From: Marinosulfonomonas sp.
Lineage (GTDB): Bacteria; Pseudomonadota; Alphaproteobacteria; Rhodobacterales; Rhodobacteraceae
Reading direction: 5' to 3'
Length of the DNA: 10,794 bases
Assembly (NCBI GenBank): GCA_026989405.1
Contig: JALSJL010000427.1
Coordinates: 1-10,794 of the forward strand
Shown here piece after piece: positions 1 to 5,855 of this stretch. Within the stretch, counting starts at the first letter, position 1. Each line of letters starts with the position of its first letter. A program made the position numbers and the translations under genes. The notes beneath the pieces were generated by a model. That model searched no databases. It worked only from the letters and a program-made list of their open reading frames with translations, and was not told the DNA's origin.

Positions 1-721
1 CATCGCCGCGGTAGACCGAGCGGGTGAACTCCACGACCCGCCCGCCCGAAAGATACGACGTGCGCTCGATGCGCAGCCCGGCGTCGCCCGGCGTCACGCC
101 AAGCAAGTCGGCATCTTCATCGGCCAGGTTGATCGCCGAAATCCTTTGCAGGGCCCGCGTCGGCCGGTTTCCGTCACGTTCCAGGACTTCGTAAAGCGAG
201 CGTTCCACCGCCAGCGGGTTCGGCAGAATATCCAGTGGCAGCGCCGCGCGCTCAATCGCCATCGGGTCGCTGCCGGCCATGCGCAGCCGCGTGATCCGCG
301 AAACCGAATCGCCGGCCGCCAGCCCCAGCGCCACCATTTCTTCGGGCGAGGGCAGGAAAATGCCGCGCTCCAGCCAGGTCGAGGTCGAGGCAAGGCCGCG
401 CCGGGCCATGTCTTCGGTAAACGACGTCAGAATGGACAACGACTGTTCGACCTTCGGCACGCGCGGCGCAACGATGGTGCCCGACCCGCGCCTCGGCACG
501 ACCAGCCCGGCTTCCACCAGCGGCTGGATCGCCTTGCGGACCGTCACGCGCGACAGCGTTGTCATGTCGGCGATTTCGCGTTCCGGGGGCAGCGGGGTGC
601 CGGGCGGAAGCTGTCCGTTCTCGATGGCCTTTTCCAGCCGCCGCTGCAATTGCACATAGCGGGGGCCGCCGTGCGGCACCAGCCACGCAGCCGGATCGAG
701 GATATCATGAACATTCGTCAT
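1..721 (-). CDS. GntR-family (HutC/UTRA) transcriptional regulator, 3' end cut by window
   Basis: This is probably the local repressor of the sugar locus. The 240 visible residues show a winged helix-turn-helix at about 20-85, including PPEREIADM, then SRVTVRKAIQPL (recognition helix) and VVPRRGSGTIV (wing). A UTRA ligand-binding domain follows from about 95 (SFTEDMARRGL) to the edge. The last visible residues, EFTRSVYRGD, normally lie within about ten residues of the end in this subfamily, so little is missing. The ATG at 721-719 overlaps the TGA of the upstream kinase gene (ATGA), which implies translational coupling and one leftward transcript. UTRA regulators of the NagR/DasR group typically sense phosphorylated sugars. 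By position, this one would bind the divergent region at 1612-1803. The effector is unknown; a kinase or MurQ-like product is the natural guess. Family assignment is secure; target and effector are inferred. Confidence 0.93.
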   Translation of the reverse strand, partial: MTNVHDILDPAAWLVPHGGPRYVQLQRRLEKAIENGQLPPGTPLPPEREIADMTTLSRVTVRKAIQPLVEAGLVVPRRGSGTIVAPRVPKVEQSLSILTSFTEDMARRGLASTSTWLERGIFLPSPEEMVALGLAAGDSVSRITRLRMAGSDPMAIERAALPLDILPNPLAVERSLYEVLERDGNRPTRALQRISAINLADEDADLLGVTPGDAGLRIERTSYLSGGRVVEFTRSVYRGD

Positions 722-1611
722 TTTCCCTCGGGCTCCAGACATCTGAACTGCTGACGCGCCAGGGCCACGGCGCCATCAAGCGCATCACCCAGAGGCGCGC
801 GCACAAGGCGGCGATAGCGTTCGGGCAGTTGCGGCGCATAGACCGGCGCAAGGCCACCCAGCAGGTAAACCGGCCCGCCATTCCGGGCATCCAGCGCGTT
901 CAGTTGACCGAAGAGCAGATCCACGGCGTCGTCCATGATTGCTCTTGCGACCGGGTCTCCGGCTTGCTGCGCGGCCGTGACATCTGGTGCAAGCCCGCCG
1001 ATTTCGCCGGGCGTTGCGGAATGTGCAAACCGGACAATGTCGCCGGGGCGGCCGGAAAAGCGGTGCAGGATCCGGGCTGTCAGATCGCTGTGATCCAGTA
1101 TCCCGTCTTCGGCCTTCAGCACGGCCCGCAACAGTTCGCGCCCCAGCCATGCCCCGCCGCATTCATCGCCAAGCTGATAGCCCCAGCCGCCGATGCTGCG
1201 TTCCGTCCCGCCCGCGCGGCGCACGAAAAACGAACCCGTTCCGACCATGGCCACAGTGCCGTCGCCGCCGCCAAGGGCGCCTTCGACCGTGGTTTTCCGG
1301 TCGGTGGATACACGCGTTGCGGCAAACCCGAGCGCGTGCTCCATACGCGCGGCCAGGTCACCGACTCCGGCGCCCGCAAGCCCGACCCAGGCGGCGTCAT
1401 CGGCCCGCCTTGCAGGGTCCAGACCGGCCGCTTCATAGGCCTTGCAGACCGCCAGCAGGATGTTTTGCAATGTTGAGGTGAAATCAGTGTTGATGTTTGC
1501 CGGACCGCCGGAGCTTGCCGCGATTTCGCGCCCCTTCCGGTCACACAGGCGAACCCGGCAACCGGTTCCACCGCCGTCAACACCAACAAGATATTCCGGA
1601 TCCAGTCCCAT
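718..1611 (-). CDS. BadF/BadG/BcrA/BcrD-type amino-sugar kinase (GlcNAc/MurNAc/GlcN kinase-like)
   Basis: This is a 297-residue ASKHA-fold kinase predicted to phosphorylate an imported sugar in the cytoplasm. Visible motifs are the phosphate-1 loop GVDGGGTGCR (about 10-19), GLAGAG (about 77-82), a conserved Asp in STDRKTTVEGA (about 104), the phosphate-2 motif GTGS (about 124-127), GGWGYQLGDE (about 141-150) and an adenosine-type loop LLGGLAPVY near the C-terminus. This is the family of mammalian GlcNAc kinase, bacterial glucosamine kinase, and Clostridium acetobutylicum MurK (MurNAc/GlcNAc kinase). The usual GDEGS is GDECGG here. The ATG at 1611 is chosen because the phosphate-1 loop follows at the usual distance; an in-frame TTG at 1632 would add seven atypical residues. 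No strong Shine-Dalgarno precedes the ATG. The gene diverges from a MurQ-like gene, which suits a kinase-then-etherase pathway. Substrate is unproven. Confidence 0.9.
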   Translation of the reverse strand: MGLDPEYLVGVDGGGTGCRVRLCDRKGREIAASSGGPANINTDFTSTLQNILLAVCKAYEAAGLDPARRADDAAWVGLAGAGVGDLAARMEHALGFAATRVSTDRKTTVEGALGGGDGTVAMVGTGSFFVRRAGGTERSIGGWGYQLGDECGGAWLGRELLRAVLKAEDGILDHSDLTARILHRFSGRPGDIVRFAHSATPGEIGGLAPDVTAAQQAGDPVARAIMDDAVDLLFGQLNALDARNGGPVYLLGGLAPVYAPQLPERYRRLVRAPLGDALDGAVALARQQFRCLEPEGK

Positions 1612-1630
1612 ATAATACCCATACAATACC
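1610..1630 (-). promoter_or_regulatory. Candidate operator, copy A (kinase/regulator side)
   Basis: Read on the minus strand, this site is two adjacent 11-base half-sites, GGTATTGTATG and GGTATTATATG, which differ at one position. A related copy (16 of 21 positions identical) lies in the opposite orientation at 1754-1774, beside the rightward operon. Half-sites one helical turn apart, present at both edges of a divergent control region, suit a regulator that represses both transcripts; the adjacent GntR/UTRA protein is the obvious candidate. The copy overlaps the kinase start codon at 1611-1609, so bound protein would block the start of that gene. The match is by eye. Motif and symmetry are visible; function is inferred. 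Confidence 0.42.
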
Positions 1631-1640
1631 AAATTTCAGA

Positions 1641-1656
1641 GGGAAAGCCTTTTCCC
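1641..1656. promoter_or_regulatory. Perfect dyad in the divergent control region
   Basis: GGGAAA, four bases (GCCT), then TTTCCC forms a perfect inverted repeat. AT-rich arms add to it: AATTT at 1632-1636 is complementary to AAATT at 1657-1661, with four unpaired bases (1637-1640) on one side. It lies just upstream of the kinase start. It could be a second regulator site or a hairpin in the kinase leader RNA. There is no run of T consistent with an intrinsic terminator. The sequence symmetry is certain; the role is not. Confidence 0.35.
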
Positions 1657-1730
1657 AAATTCGGGGATATATTCAGTTTTTTTCAGGTTCGACAGCCAAT
1701 TCCCCTGCGTTTGCGGGGCGTTTTCAGGGC

Positions 1731-1760
1731 TTGGCAAATTAGTCTGGACATTCGGTATTA
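1731..1760 (+). promoter_or_regulatory. Weak candidate sigma70-type promoter for the rightward sugar operon
   Basis: TTGGCA at 1731-1736 resembles a -35 hexamer. GTATTA at 1755-1760, after an 18-base spacer, is a poor -10. The proposed -10 lies inside operator copy B (1754-1774), so a repressor bound there would occlude the promoter. Alphaproteobacterial promoters are loosely conserved and the region is AT-rich, so this match could be chance. A similar weak pair (TTGGCT, 18 bases, TGAATA) can be found on the minus strand inside the same region. Confidence 0.25.
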
Positions 1761-1774
1761 GATTGGCATTATGT
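1754..1774 (+). promoter_or_regulatory. Candidate operator, copy B (MurQ-like/transporter side)
   Basis: The plus strand reads GGTATTAGATT then GGCATTATGTC. It matches the minus-strand site at 1610-1630 in 16 of 21 positions, giving the joint pattern GGTATTnnATnGGnATTAT. It faces rightward, about 30 bases ahead of the MurQ-like gene, and mirrors copy A, with 123 bases between the two. In both copies an ATG begins near the end of the motif (1771 here, 1611 in copy A). The second half-site is more degenerate than in copy A. Likely binder is the neighbouring GntR/UTRA regulator, by inference only. Confidence 0.4.
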
Positions 1775-1803
1775 CAGAAGTGTTTTCATCCGGGGCCCCG
1801 TGA
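1771..1803 (+). CDS. Possible 10-codon leader ORF abutting the MurQ-like start
   Basis: ATG at 1771 opens a frame encoding MSEVFSSGAP. Its TGA at 1801-1803 is followed with no gap by the ATG of the MurQ-like gene at 1804. The larger gene has no convincing Shine-Dalgarno; only a GC palindrome, CGGGGCCCCG (1791-1800), precedes it. Ribosomes finishing the short frame could therefore reinitiate on it. The mini-ORF also lacks a clear ribosome-binding site and its ATG lies inside operator candidate B, so the frame may be fortuitous. Confidence 0.2.
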   Translation: MSEVFSSGAP

Positions 1804-2724
1804 ATGACCGATTCTTTGCCAAACCGCCCGAATACCGAGCAGTCACACCCGAAGGCTGCGGGCTTTGACCAGCTTCCGGGGCGGGAAATCCTGTCGGTTC
1901 TGCTTGAGTCTCAGATCAGCGCCATAGAGGCGGTGAGAACGGCGATACCGGCACTGGAAAAGGGTGCCGCCGCGATGGAGGCAGCGTTGCGCAATGGTGG
2001 CAATCTGGTTTATGCGGCGGCAGGAAGTTCCGGGATGCAGGCGCTTGCCGACGGGCTGGAAATTCCGCCGACCTTCGGCATCCCGGCCGCGCGCATTCAC
2101 ATCCTGCGGGCCGGTGGCTTTGACAACATGACGGTGCCCAAGGAGGGCGCCGAGGATGACGCCGAGGCGGCCGCGCGCGATGCCGAGGTCATCGGCAAGG
2201 ATGACTGCGTGATCTGTCTGGCGGCCAGCGGCAACACGGTTTACCCGGTGACAATCATGGACATCGCCAAGGCGCGCGGGGCCGCGACAATCGGCATGTC
2301 GAACAACCCGGACACAAAACTGCTGGCCGGCGCCGATATTCCGGTGCTGCTGCCGACACCGCCCGAGGTGATTGCCGGCTCAACCCGATTGGGTGCCGGC
2401 ACGGCGCAGAAGGTGGCGCTGAACCTGATGTCGACGCTTTTGGGCGTGCGCATGGGTCATGTGATGGACGGGCTGATGGTGAATGTCGCCACCAGCAATG
2501 TGAAACTGCGTGCGCGCGCCGAAAAGATCGTGCGCGACATTACCGGCTGTGACAGCGCCACGGCACGAGGCAGCCTGGAAGCCGCCGACTGGGGCGTGAA
2601 AGAGGCCATCCTGATTGCAAGCGGGGCACAAGACCTTGCACAGGCCACCAGCTATCTGAATGCGGCAGATCAGAACCTGCGTTCTGCCCTTGCCGATCTG
2701 AACTCGGGGAAAGCCCCGAACTAA
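1804..2724 (+). CDS. murQ: MurQ-like N-acetylmuramic acid 6-phosphate etherase (SIS domain), divergent
   Basis: MurQ removes the lactyl ether of MurNAc-6-phosphate, giving GlcNAc-6-phosphate and D-lactate in the cytoplasm. This protein has 306 residues, close to the 298 of E. coli MurQ, with a central SIS fold and a helical C-terminal tail (RDITGCDSATARGSLEAADW). From memory of E. coli MurQ, catalytic Glu83 (SECPPTYG) and Glu114 (VEGAED) correspond to Glu86 (LEIPPTFG) and Glu117 (KEGAED), with the same 31-residue spacing. GSTRLGAGTAQK (192-203) is the family signature with changes. Sugar-phosphate loops differ: GTSGRL becomes GSSGMQ (74-79) and SGRTPY becomes SGNTVY (142-147). Etherase or related elimination chemistry is likely, but the substrate may be another sugar-acid phosphate. 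A stop sits directly before the ATG, so no upstream extension is possible. First gene of the rightward operon. Confidence 0.85.
   Translation: MTDSLPNRPNTEQSHPKAAGFDQLPGREILSVLLESQISAIEAVRTAIPALEKGAAAMEAALRNGGNLVYAAAGSSGMQALADGLEIPPTFGIPAARIHILRAGGFDNMTVPKEGAEDDAEAAARDAEVIGKDDCVICLAASGNTVYPVTIMDIAKARGAATIGMSNNPDTKLLAGADIPVLLPTPPEVIAGSTRLGAGTAQKVALNLMSTLLGVRMGHVMDGLMVNVATSNVKLRARAEKIVRDITGCDSATARGSLEAADWGVKEAILIASGAQDLAQATSYLNAADQNLRSALADLNSGKAPN
2704..2719 (+). other. RNA hairpin at the end of the MurQ-like gene, before the binding-protein gene
   Basis: TCGGGG, loop AAAG, CCCCGA form a perfect six-pair stem over the last codons of the MurQ-like gene, ending three bases before its TAA (2722-2724). 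There is no downstream T run, so it is not a standard intrinsic terminator. With the hairpin at 4030-4055 it brackets the binding-protein cistron, a layout often linked to higher transcript stability of that gene. Role inferred. Confidence 0.4.
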
Positions 2725-2756
2725 CGCGTATTGACGCATCAACTGGGAGAAGACCA

Positions 2757-4010
2757 ATGAAAGCATCAAGACTGGCCGGCGTCCTGCTGGCAACAACCGT
2801 GCTGGGCACCGCCGCCTCGGCACAGGAGACAACCCTCACCATCGAAAGCTGGCGCAACGATGACCTGACCATCTGGCAGGACAAGATCATCCCGGCCTTC
2901 GAAGCCAGCCACCCCGGCATCAAGGTCGTGTTCGCCCCGACCGCGCCGGCGCAATACAACTCGGCGCTGAATGCCAAGCTGGAAGCGGGCACCGCTGGCG
3001 ATCTGATCACCTGCCGCCCGTTCGACGGGTCGTTGCAGATGTTCCAGAAGGGCTATCTTGCCGATCTGACCGACATGGAAGTGCTGAACAACTTCGGCGA
3101 CGTGGCCAAGTCGGGCTGGAGCACCGATGACGGTTCGGCCACCTACTGCATCCCGATGGCGTCGGTGATCCACGGCTTCATCTACAACAAGGACGCCTTC
3201 GATGAGATGGGCCTGAGTGAGCCCAAGACCACCGATGAATTCTACGCCATGCTCGACAAGATCAAGGAAGACGGCAACTATATCCCGATGGCCATGGGCA
3301 CGGCCGACGAATGGGAAGCCGCCACCATGGGCTATGCCAACATCGGCTCCAAGCACTGGAAGGGCGAAGAGGGCCGCAAGGCCGTGATCGCCGGCAAGAT
3401 GAAGCTGACCGAAGATGGCTGGGTGACAGCCTACGAAGAACTCAGCCGCTGGGGCCCCTACCTGGGCGACGGGTTCGAAGCGCAGTCCTACCCGGACAGC
3501 CAGAACCTGTTCACGCTTGGTCGTGCCGCGATCTATCCGGCGGGCAGCTGGGAAATCTCGGGCTTCAATGCTCAGGCCGACTTCAAGATGGGCGCCTTCC
3601 CGCCACCGGTGCTGCCGGGCGGCGATTGCTATATCTCGGACCACGTGGATATCGCCATGGGCATGAACCCGGCTTCGCCGAACGCAGATGCCGCGCGCAC
3701 CTTCCTGGAATGGGTCGGCTCGCCCGAGTTCGCCGGCCTCTATTCCAACGCGCTGCCGGGCTTCTTCTCGTTGTCGAACGCCGACATCACGCTGGAAGAC
3801 CCGCTGGCCCAGACCATGGTTGACTGGCGCAAGAGCTGCAACTCGACGATCCGGCCGTTCAGCCAGATCCTGGCCCGCGGCACGCCGAACCTGAACACCG
3901 AATACTGGGTGACTTCGGCCAACGTGATCCGTGGCACCATGACCCCGGAAGAGGCCGCCCAGCACATGCAGGACGCGCTGGACAGCTGGTATACGCCACC
4001 GGCCCAGTAA
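2757..4010 (+). CDS. ABC transporter periplasmic sugar-binding protein (family 1, CUT1/UgpB-MalE-like)
   Basis: This is the extracytoplasmic substrate receptor of the importer, 417 residues long, the usual size for COG1653 proteins. A Sec signal peptide is clear: basic MKASR, a hydrophobic stretch, then AxA at 20-22 (A-S-A) with cleavage before Gln23. The mature start TLTIESWRNDD, the segment DLITCRPFDG and the ...GRAAIYPAGSWEISGF block are typical of carbohydrate receptors. Four cysteines (86, 131, 291, 361) remain in the mature protein and could form disulfides in the periplasm; many homologues have fewer. GGGAGA lies seven bases ahead of the ATG, a good ribosome-binding site. Thirty-two bases separate it from the MurQ-like gene, and permease and ATPase genes follow. 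The ligand cannot be read from sequence; context suggests an amino sugar, MurNAc-type sugar or short oligosaccharide. Confidence 0.95.
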   Translation: MKASRLAGVLLATTVLGTAASAQETTLTIESWRNDDLTIWQDKIIPAFEASHPGIKVVFAPTAPAQYNSALNAKLEAGTAGDLITCRPFDGSLQMFQKGYLADLTDMEVLNNFGDVAKSGWSTDDGSATYCIPMASVIHGFIYNKDAFDEMGLSEPKTTDEFYAMLDKIKEDGNYIPMAMGTADEWEAATMGYANIGSKHWKGEEGRKAVIAGKMKLTEDGWVTAYEELSRWGPYLGDGFEAQSYPDSQNLFTLGRAAIYPAGSWEISGFNAQADFKMGAFPPPVLPGGDCYISDHVDIAMGMNPASPNADAARTFLEWVGSPEFAGLYSNALPGFFSLSNADITLEDPLAQTMVDWRKSCNSTIRPFSQILARGTPNLNTEYWVTSANVIRGTMTPEEAAQHMQDALDSWYTPPAQ

Positions 4011-4029
4011 GAGGCCAGCCACTCACGGA

Positions 4030-4055
4030 CCGGGCCGCCGCAAGAAGCGGCCCGG
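4030..4055 (+). other. GC-rich intercistronic hairpin after the binding-protein gene
   Basis: CCGGGCCGC (4030-4038), an eight-base loop, then GCGGCCCGG (4047-4055) make a perfect nine-pair stem; two more G-C pairs (4027-4028 with 4057-4058) can form beyond an A-A mismatch. It fills the 72-base gap between the binding-protein and first-permease genes. C-rich sequence rather than a T run follows, so simple intrinsic termination is unlikely. Similar structures after periplasmic receptor genes protect the receptor mRNA from 3' decay and lower permease expression; that role is inferred here. Confidence 0.5.
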
Positions 4056-4082
4056 ACCCCCCCGCAGACAGGGAGCGGAGCC

Positions 4083-5006
4083 ATGACCACCGAGACACGC
4101 CCGAAGCGGCGCTGGCAGATACTTGTCTTCCTTGCACCGGCAGTGCTGGTTTACACCGCGCTGATGATCCTGCCGCTGTTTGGCACGCTGAAGCTGGCGC
4201 TTTACGAAAACGTCAATGAGCAACAGGTCTTCGTCGGCTTCAAGAATTTCGCCACCCTGTTTGGCGACCCGAACTGGTCGGAAGCCTTCTGGCGCGGGCT
4301 GAAGAACAACACCTGGTTTTTCATCATCCACATGCTGGTGCAAAACCCGATCGGCGTGGCCATCGCCGCCATGCTGTCTGTCCCGGCGCTGCGCTTCAAG
4401 GCGTTCTACCGCACCGCCATCTTCATTCCCACGATCATGTCCTTCGTGATCGTCGGTTTCGCCTGGAAGCTGATCCTGTCGCCGCTCTGGGGCATCGCGC
4501 CGGGGCTGCTGGATGCGGTCGGGCTGAAACATCTGTTCCAACCCTGGCTGGGCAAGGAGGAATATGCTCTGACCACGATCGCGCTGATTTCCGTCTGGCA
4601 ATATGTCGGCATCCCGATGATGCTGATCTATGCCGCGCTGCTTTCGATCCCCGACGAGGTGCTGGAAGCCGGCGAAATCGACGGCATCACCGGCATGAAG
4701 GCCTTCTGGAAAATCAAGCTGCCGCTGATCCTGCCCTCGATCGGGATCATCTCGATCCTGACATTCGTGGGCAATTTCAACGCCTTCGACCTGGTTTATA
4801 CCATCGAGGGCGCCATGGCGGCGCCGAATTTCAGCACCGAGGTCATGGGCACGCTGATGTTTCGCACCTTCTTCGGCCACCAGACCCAGCCGGGCGATCC
4901 GAACATGGGCTCGGCCATTGCCATGATGATGTTCCTGGTGATCCTGGCGGGCGTCACGATCTACCTGTTCTTCATCCAGACGCGCATGCGTCGCTACCAG
5001 TTCTAG
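4083..5006 (+). CDS. Sugar ABC transporter permease 1 (MalF/UgpA-like)
   Basis: This is one half of the inner-membrane channel, 307 residues with about six membrane helices. The first is at about 12-34 after a basic cytoplasmic start (TRPKRRWQ); others lie around 78-100, 110-132, 163-185, 217-236 and 280-300. The EAA loop that docks on the ATPase is clear: EAGEIDG then KAFWKIKLPLILP (about 195-218). Size and a single short periplasmic loop near 41-75 fit CUT1 permeases of the UgpA/LacF type rather than the longer MalF of enterobacteria. GGGAGCGGAG lies just ahead of the ATG. Nine bases separate its stop from the second permease gene, indicating co-translation and a heterodimeric channel. Confidence 0.95.
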   Translation: MTTETRPKRRWQILVFLAPAVLVYTALMILPLFGTLKLALYENVNEQQVFVGFKNFATLFGDPNWSEAFWRGLKNNTWFFIIHMLVQNPIGVAIAAMLSVPALRFKAFYRTAIFIPTIMSFVIVGFAWKLILSPLWGIAPGLLDAVGLKHLFQPWLGKEEYALTTIALISVWQYVGIPMMLIYAALLSIPDEVLEAGEIDGITGMKAFWKIKLPLILPSIGIISILTFVGNFNAFDLVYTIEGAMAAPNFSTEVMGTLMFRTFFGHQTQPGDPNMGSAIAMMMFLVILAGVTIYLFFIQTRMRRYQF

Positions 5007-5015
5007 GGGGCGGCC

Positions 5016-5855
5016 ATGCAACGTGTAAAACACAACCCGCTGAACCTGGCGCTCGCCCATCTGGCGCTGATCATCTACACGATCATCGCGCTGTTTCCGG
5101 TGCTGATCATCATCATCAACAGCTTCAAGACCCGCAAGGCGATCTTTCGCGACCCGCTGGCGCTGCCCAACAGCGAAACCTTTTCGCTGATCGGCTATGA
5201 AACCGTTCTGAAGCAGGGCGACTATTTCGGCTACTTCCAGAACTCTTTCATCGTCACCGTGGGCAGCCTGTTCTTCATCCTGCTGTTCGGCGCAATGGCG
5301 GCCTTTGCGCTCAGCGAATACCGCTTCAAGGGCAACACGCTGATGGGGCTTTACCTGGCGCTTGGCATCATGATCCCGATCCGGCTGGGCACGGTTGCGA
5401 TCCTGCAGTTCATGGTGGCGACCGGCCTCGTCAACACGCTCACCGCGCTGATCCTGGTCTACACCGCCTCGGGCCTGCCGATCGCGATATTCATCCTGTC
5501 GGAGTTCATGCGCCAGGTCTCGGCCGACCTCAAGGATGCCGGGCGCATCGATGGCCTGTCGGAATACCGCATCTTCTTCCAGCTGGTGCTGCCGCTGGTG
5601 CGCCCGGCGCTGGCCACGGTCGCCGTGTTCAACATGATCCCGATCTGGAACGACCTGTGGTTCCCGCTGATCCTGGCCAACAGCGAAGAAACCAAGACGC
5701 TCACGCTCGGCAGCCAGGTCTTCATCGGCCAGTTCGTCACCGACTGGAATGCGGTGCTGTCGGGCCTGTCGATGGCGATCCTGCCGGTGATGATCCTGTA
5801 TATCATCTTCTCCAAGCAACTGATCCGCGGCATCACCTCGGGGGCGGTGAAATGA
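5016..5855 (+). CDS. Sugar ABC transporter permease 2 (MalG/UgpE-like)
   Basis: This is the second channel subunit, 279 residues with about six membrane helices; the first is around 14-35. The docking loop reads DAGRIDG then YRIFFQLVLPLVRP (about 174-197), with the usual Glu of the EAA motif replaced by Asp. The WNDLWFPLIL segment (about 211-220) and the C-terminal FSKQLIRGITSGAVK are characteristic of MalG-type subunits. GGGGGCGG lies immediately before the ATG. Its TGA overlaps the ATG of the oxidoreductase gene (ATGA at 5852-5855), so the redox enzyme is translationally tied to the transporter and probably acts on the same substrate. Confidence 0.95.
   Translation: MQRVKHNPLNLALAHLALIIYTIIALFPVLIIIINSFKTRKAIFRDPLALPNSETFSLIGYETVLKQGDYFGYFQNSFIVTVGSLFFILLFGAMAAFALSEYRFKGNTLMGLYLALGIMIPIRLGTVAILQFMVATGLVNTLTALILVYTASGLPIAIFILSEFMRQVSADLKDAGRIDGLSEYRIFFQLVLPLVRPALATVAVFNMIPIWNDLWFPLILANSEETKTLTLGSQVFIGQFVTDWNAVLSGLSMAILPVMILYIIFSKQLIRGITSGAVK

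Noticed and set aside
559..1476. 305-codon plus-strand frame opposite the kinase gene
   Set aside because: The minus strand encodes a kinase with all ASKHA motifs. The plus-strand product is rich in Arg, Pro and Ala and matches no fold.
1612..1632. TTG start for the kinase at 1632
   Set aside because: It would add seven residues encoded by the operator-like repeat, and family members begin close to the phosphate-1 loop.
1702..1724. Terminator-like CCCC-T-GC / GCGGGG stem followed by CGTTTT
   Set aside because: The stem is short with a bulge, the T run is four bases, and no gene lies upstream in that direction within the control region. It may be chance, though an attenuator is not excluded.
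2766..4022. 418-codon open frame on the minus strand opposite the binding-protein gene
   Set aside because: It is an antisense shadow of the receptor gene caused by strong third-position GC bias. The plus-strand protein has a signal peptide and family motifs; this one has none.
4023..5819. 598-codon open frame on the minus strand opposite the two permease genes
   Set aside because: It is antisense to two unmistakable permeases. Its composition (dense Asp, Gln, Arg and His, no fold-like pattern) is what the complement of GC-rich membrane-protein codons yields; there is no family motif and no ribosome-binding site.
5657..5851. Upstream extension of the oxidoreductase to 5657
   Set aside because: The added residues are permease codons read in another frame. 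The Rossmann fold starts right after ATG 5852, and the ATGA overlap is a standard coupling arrangement.
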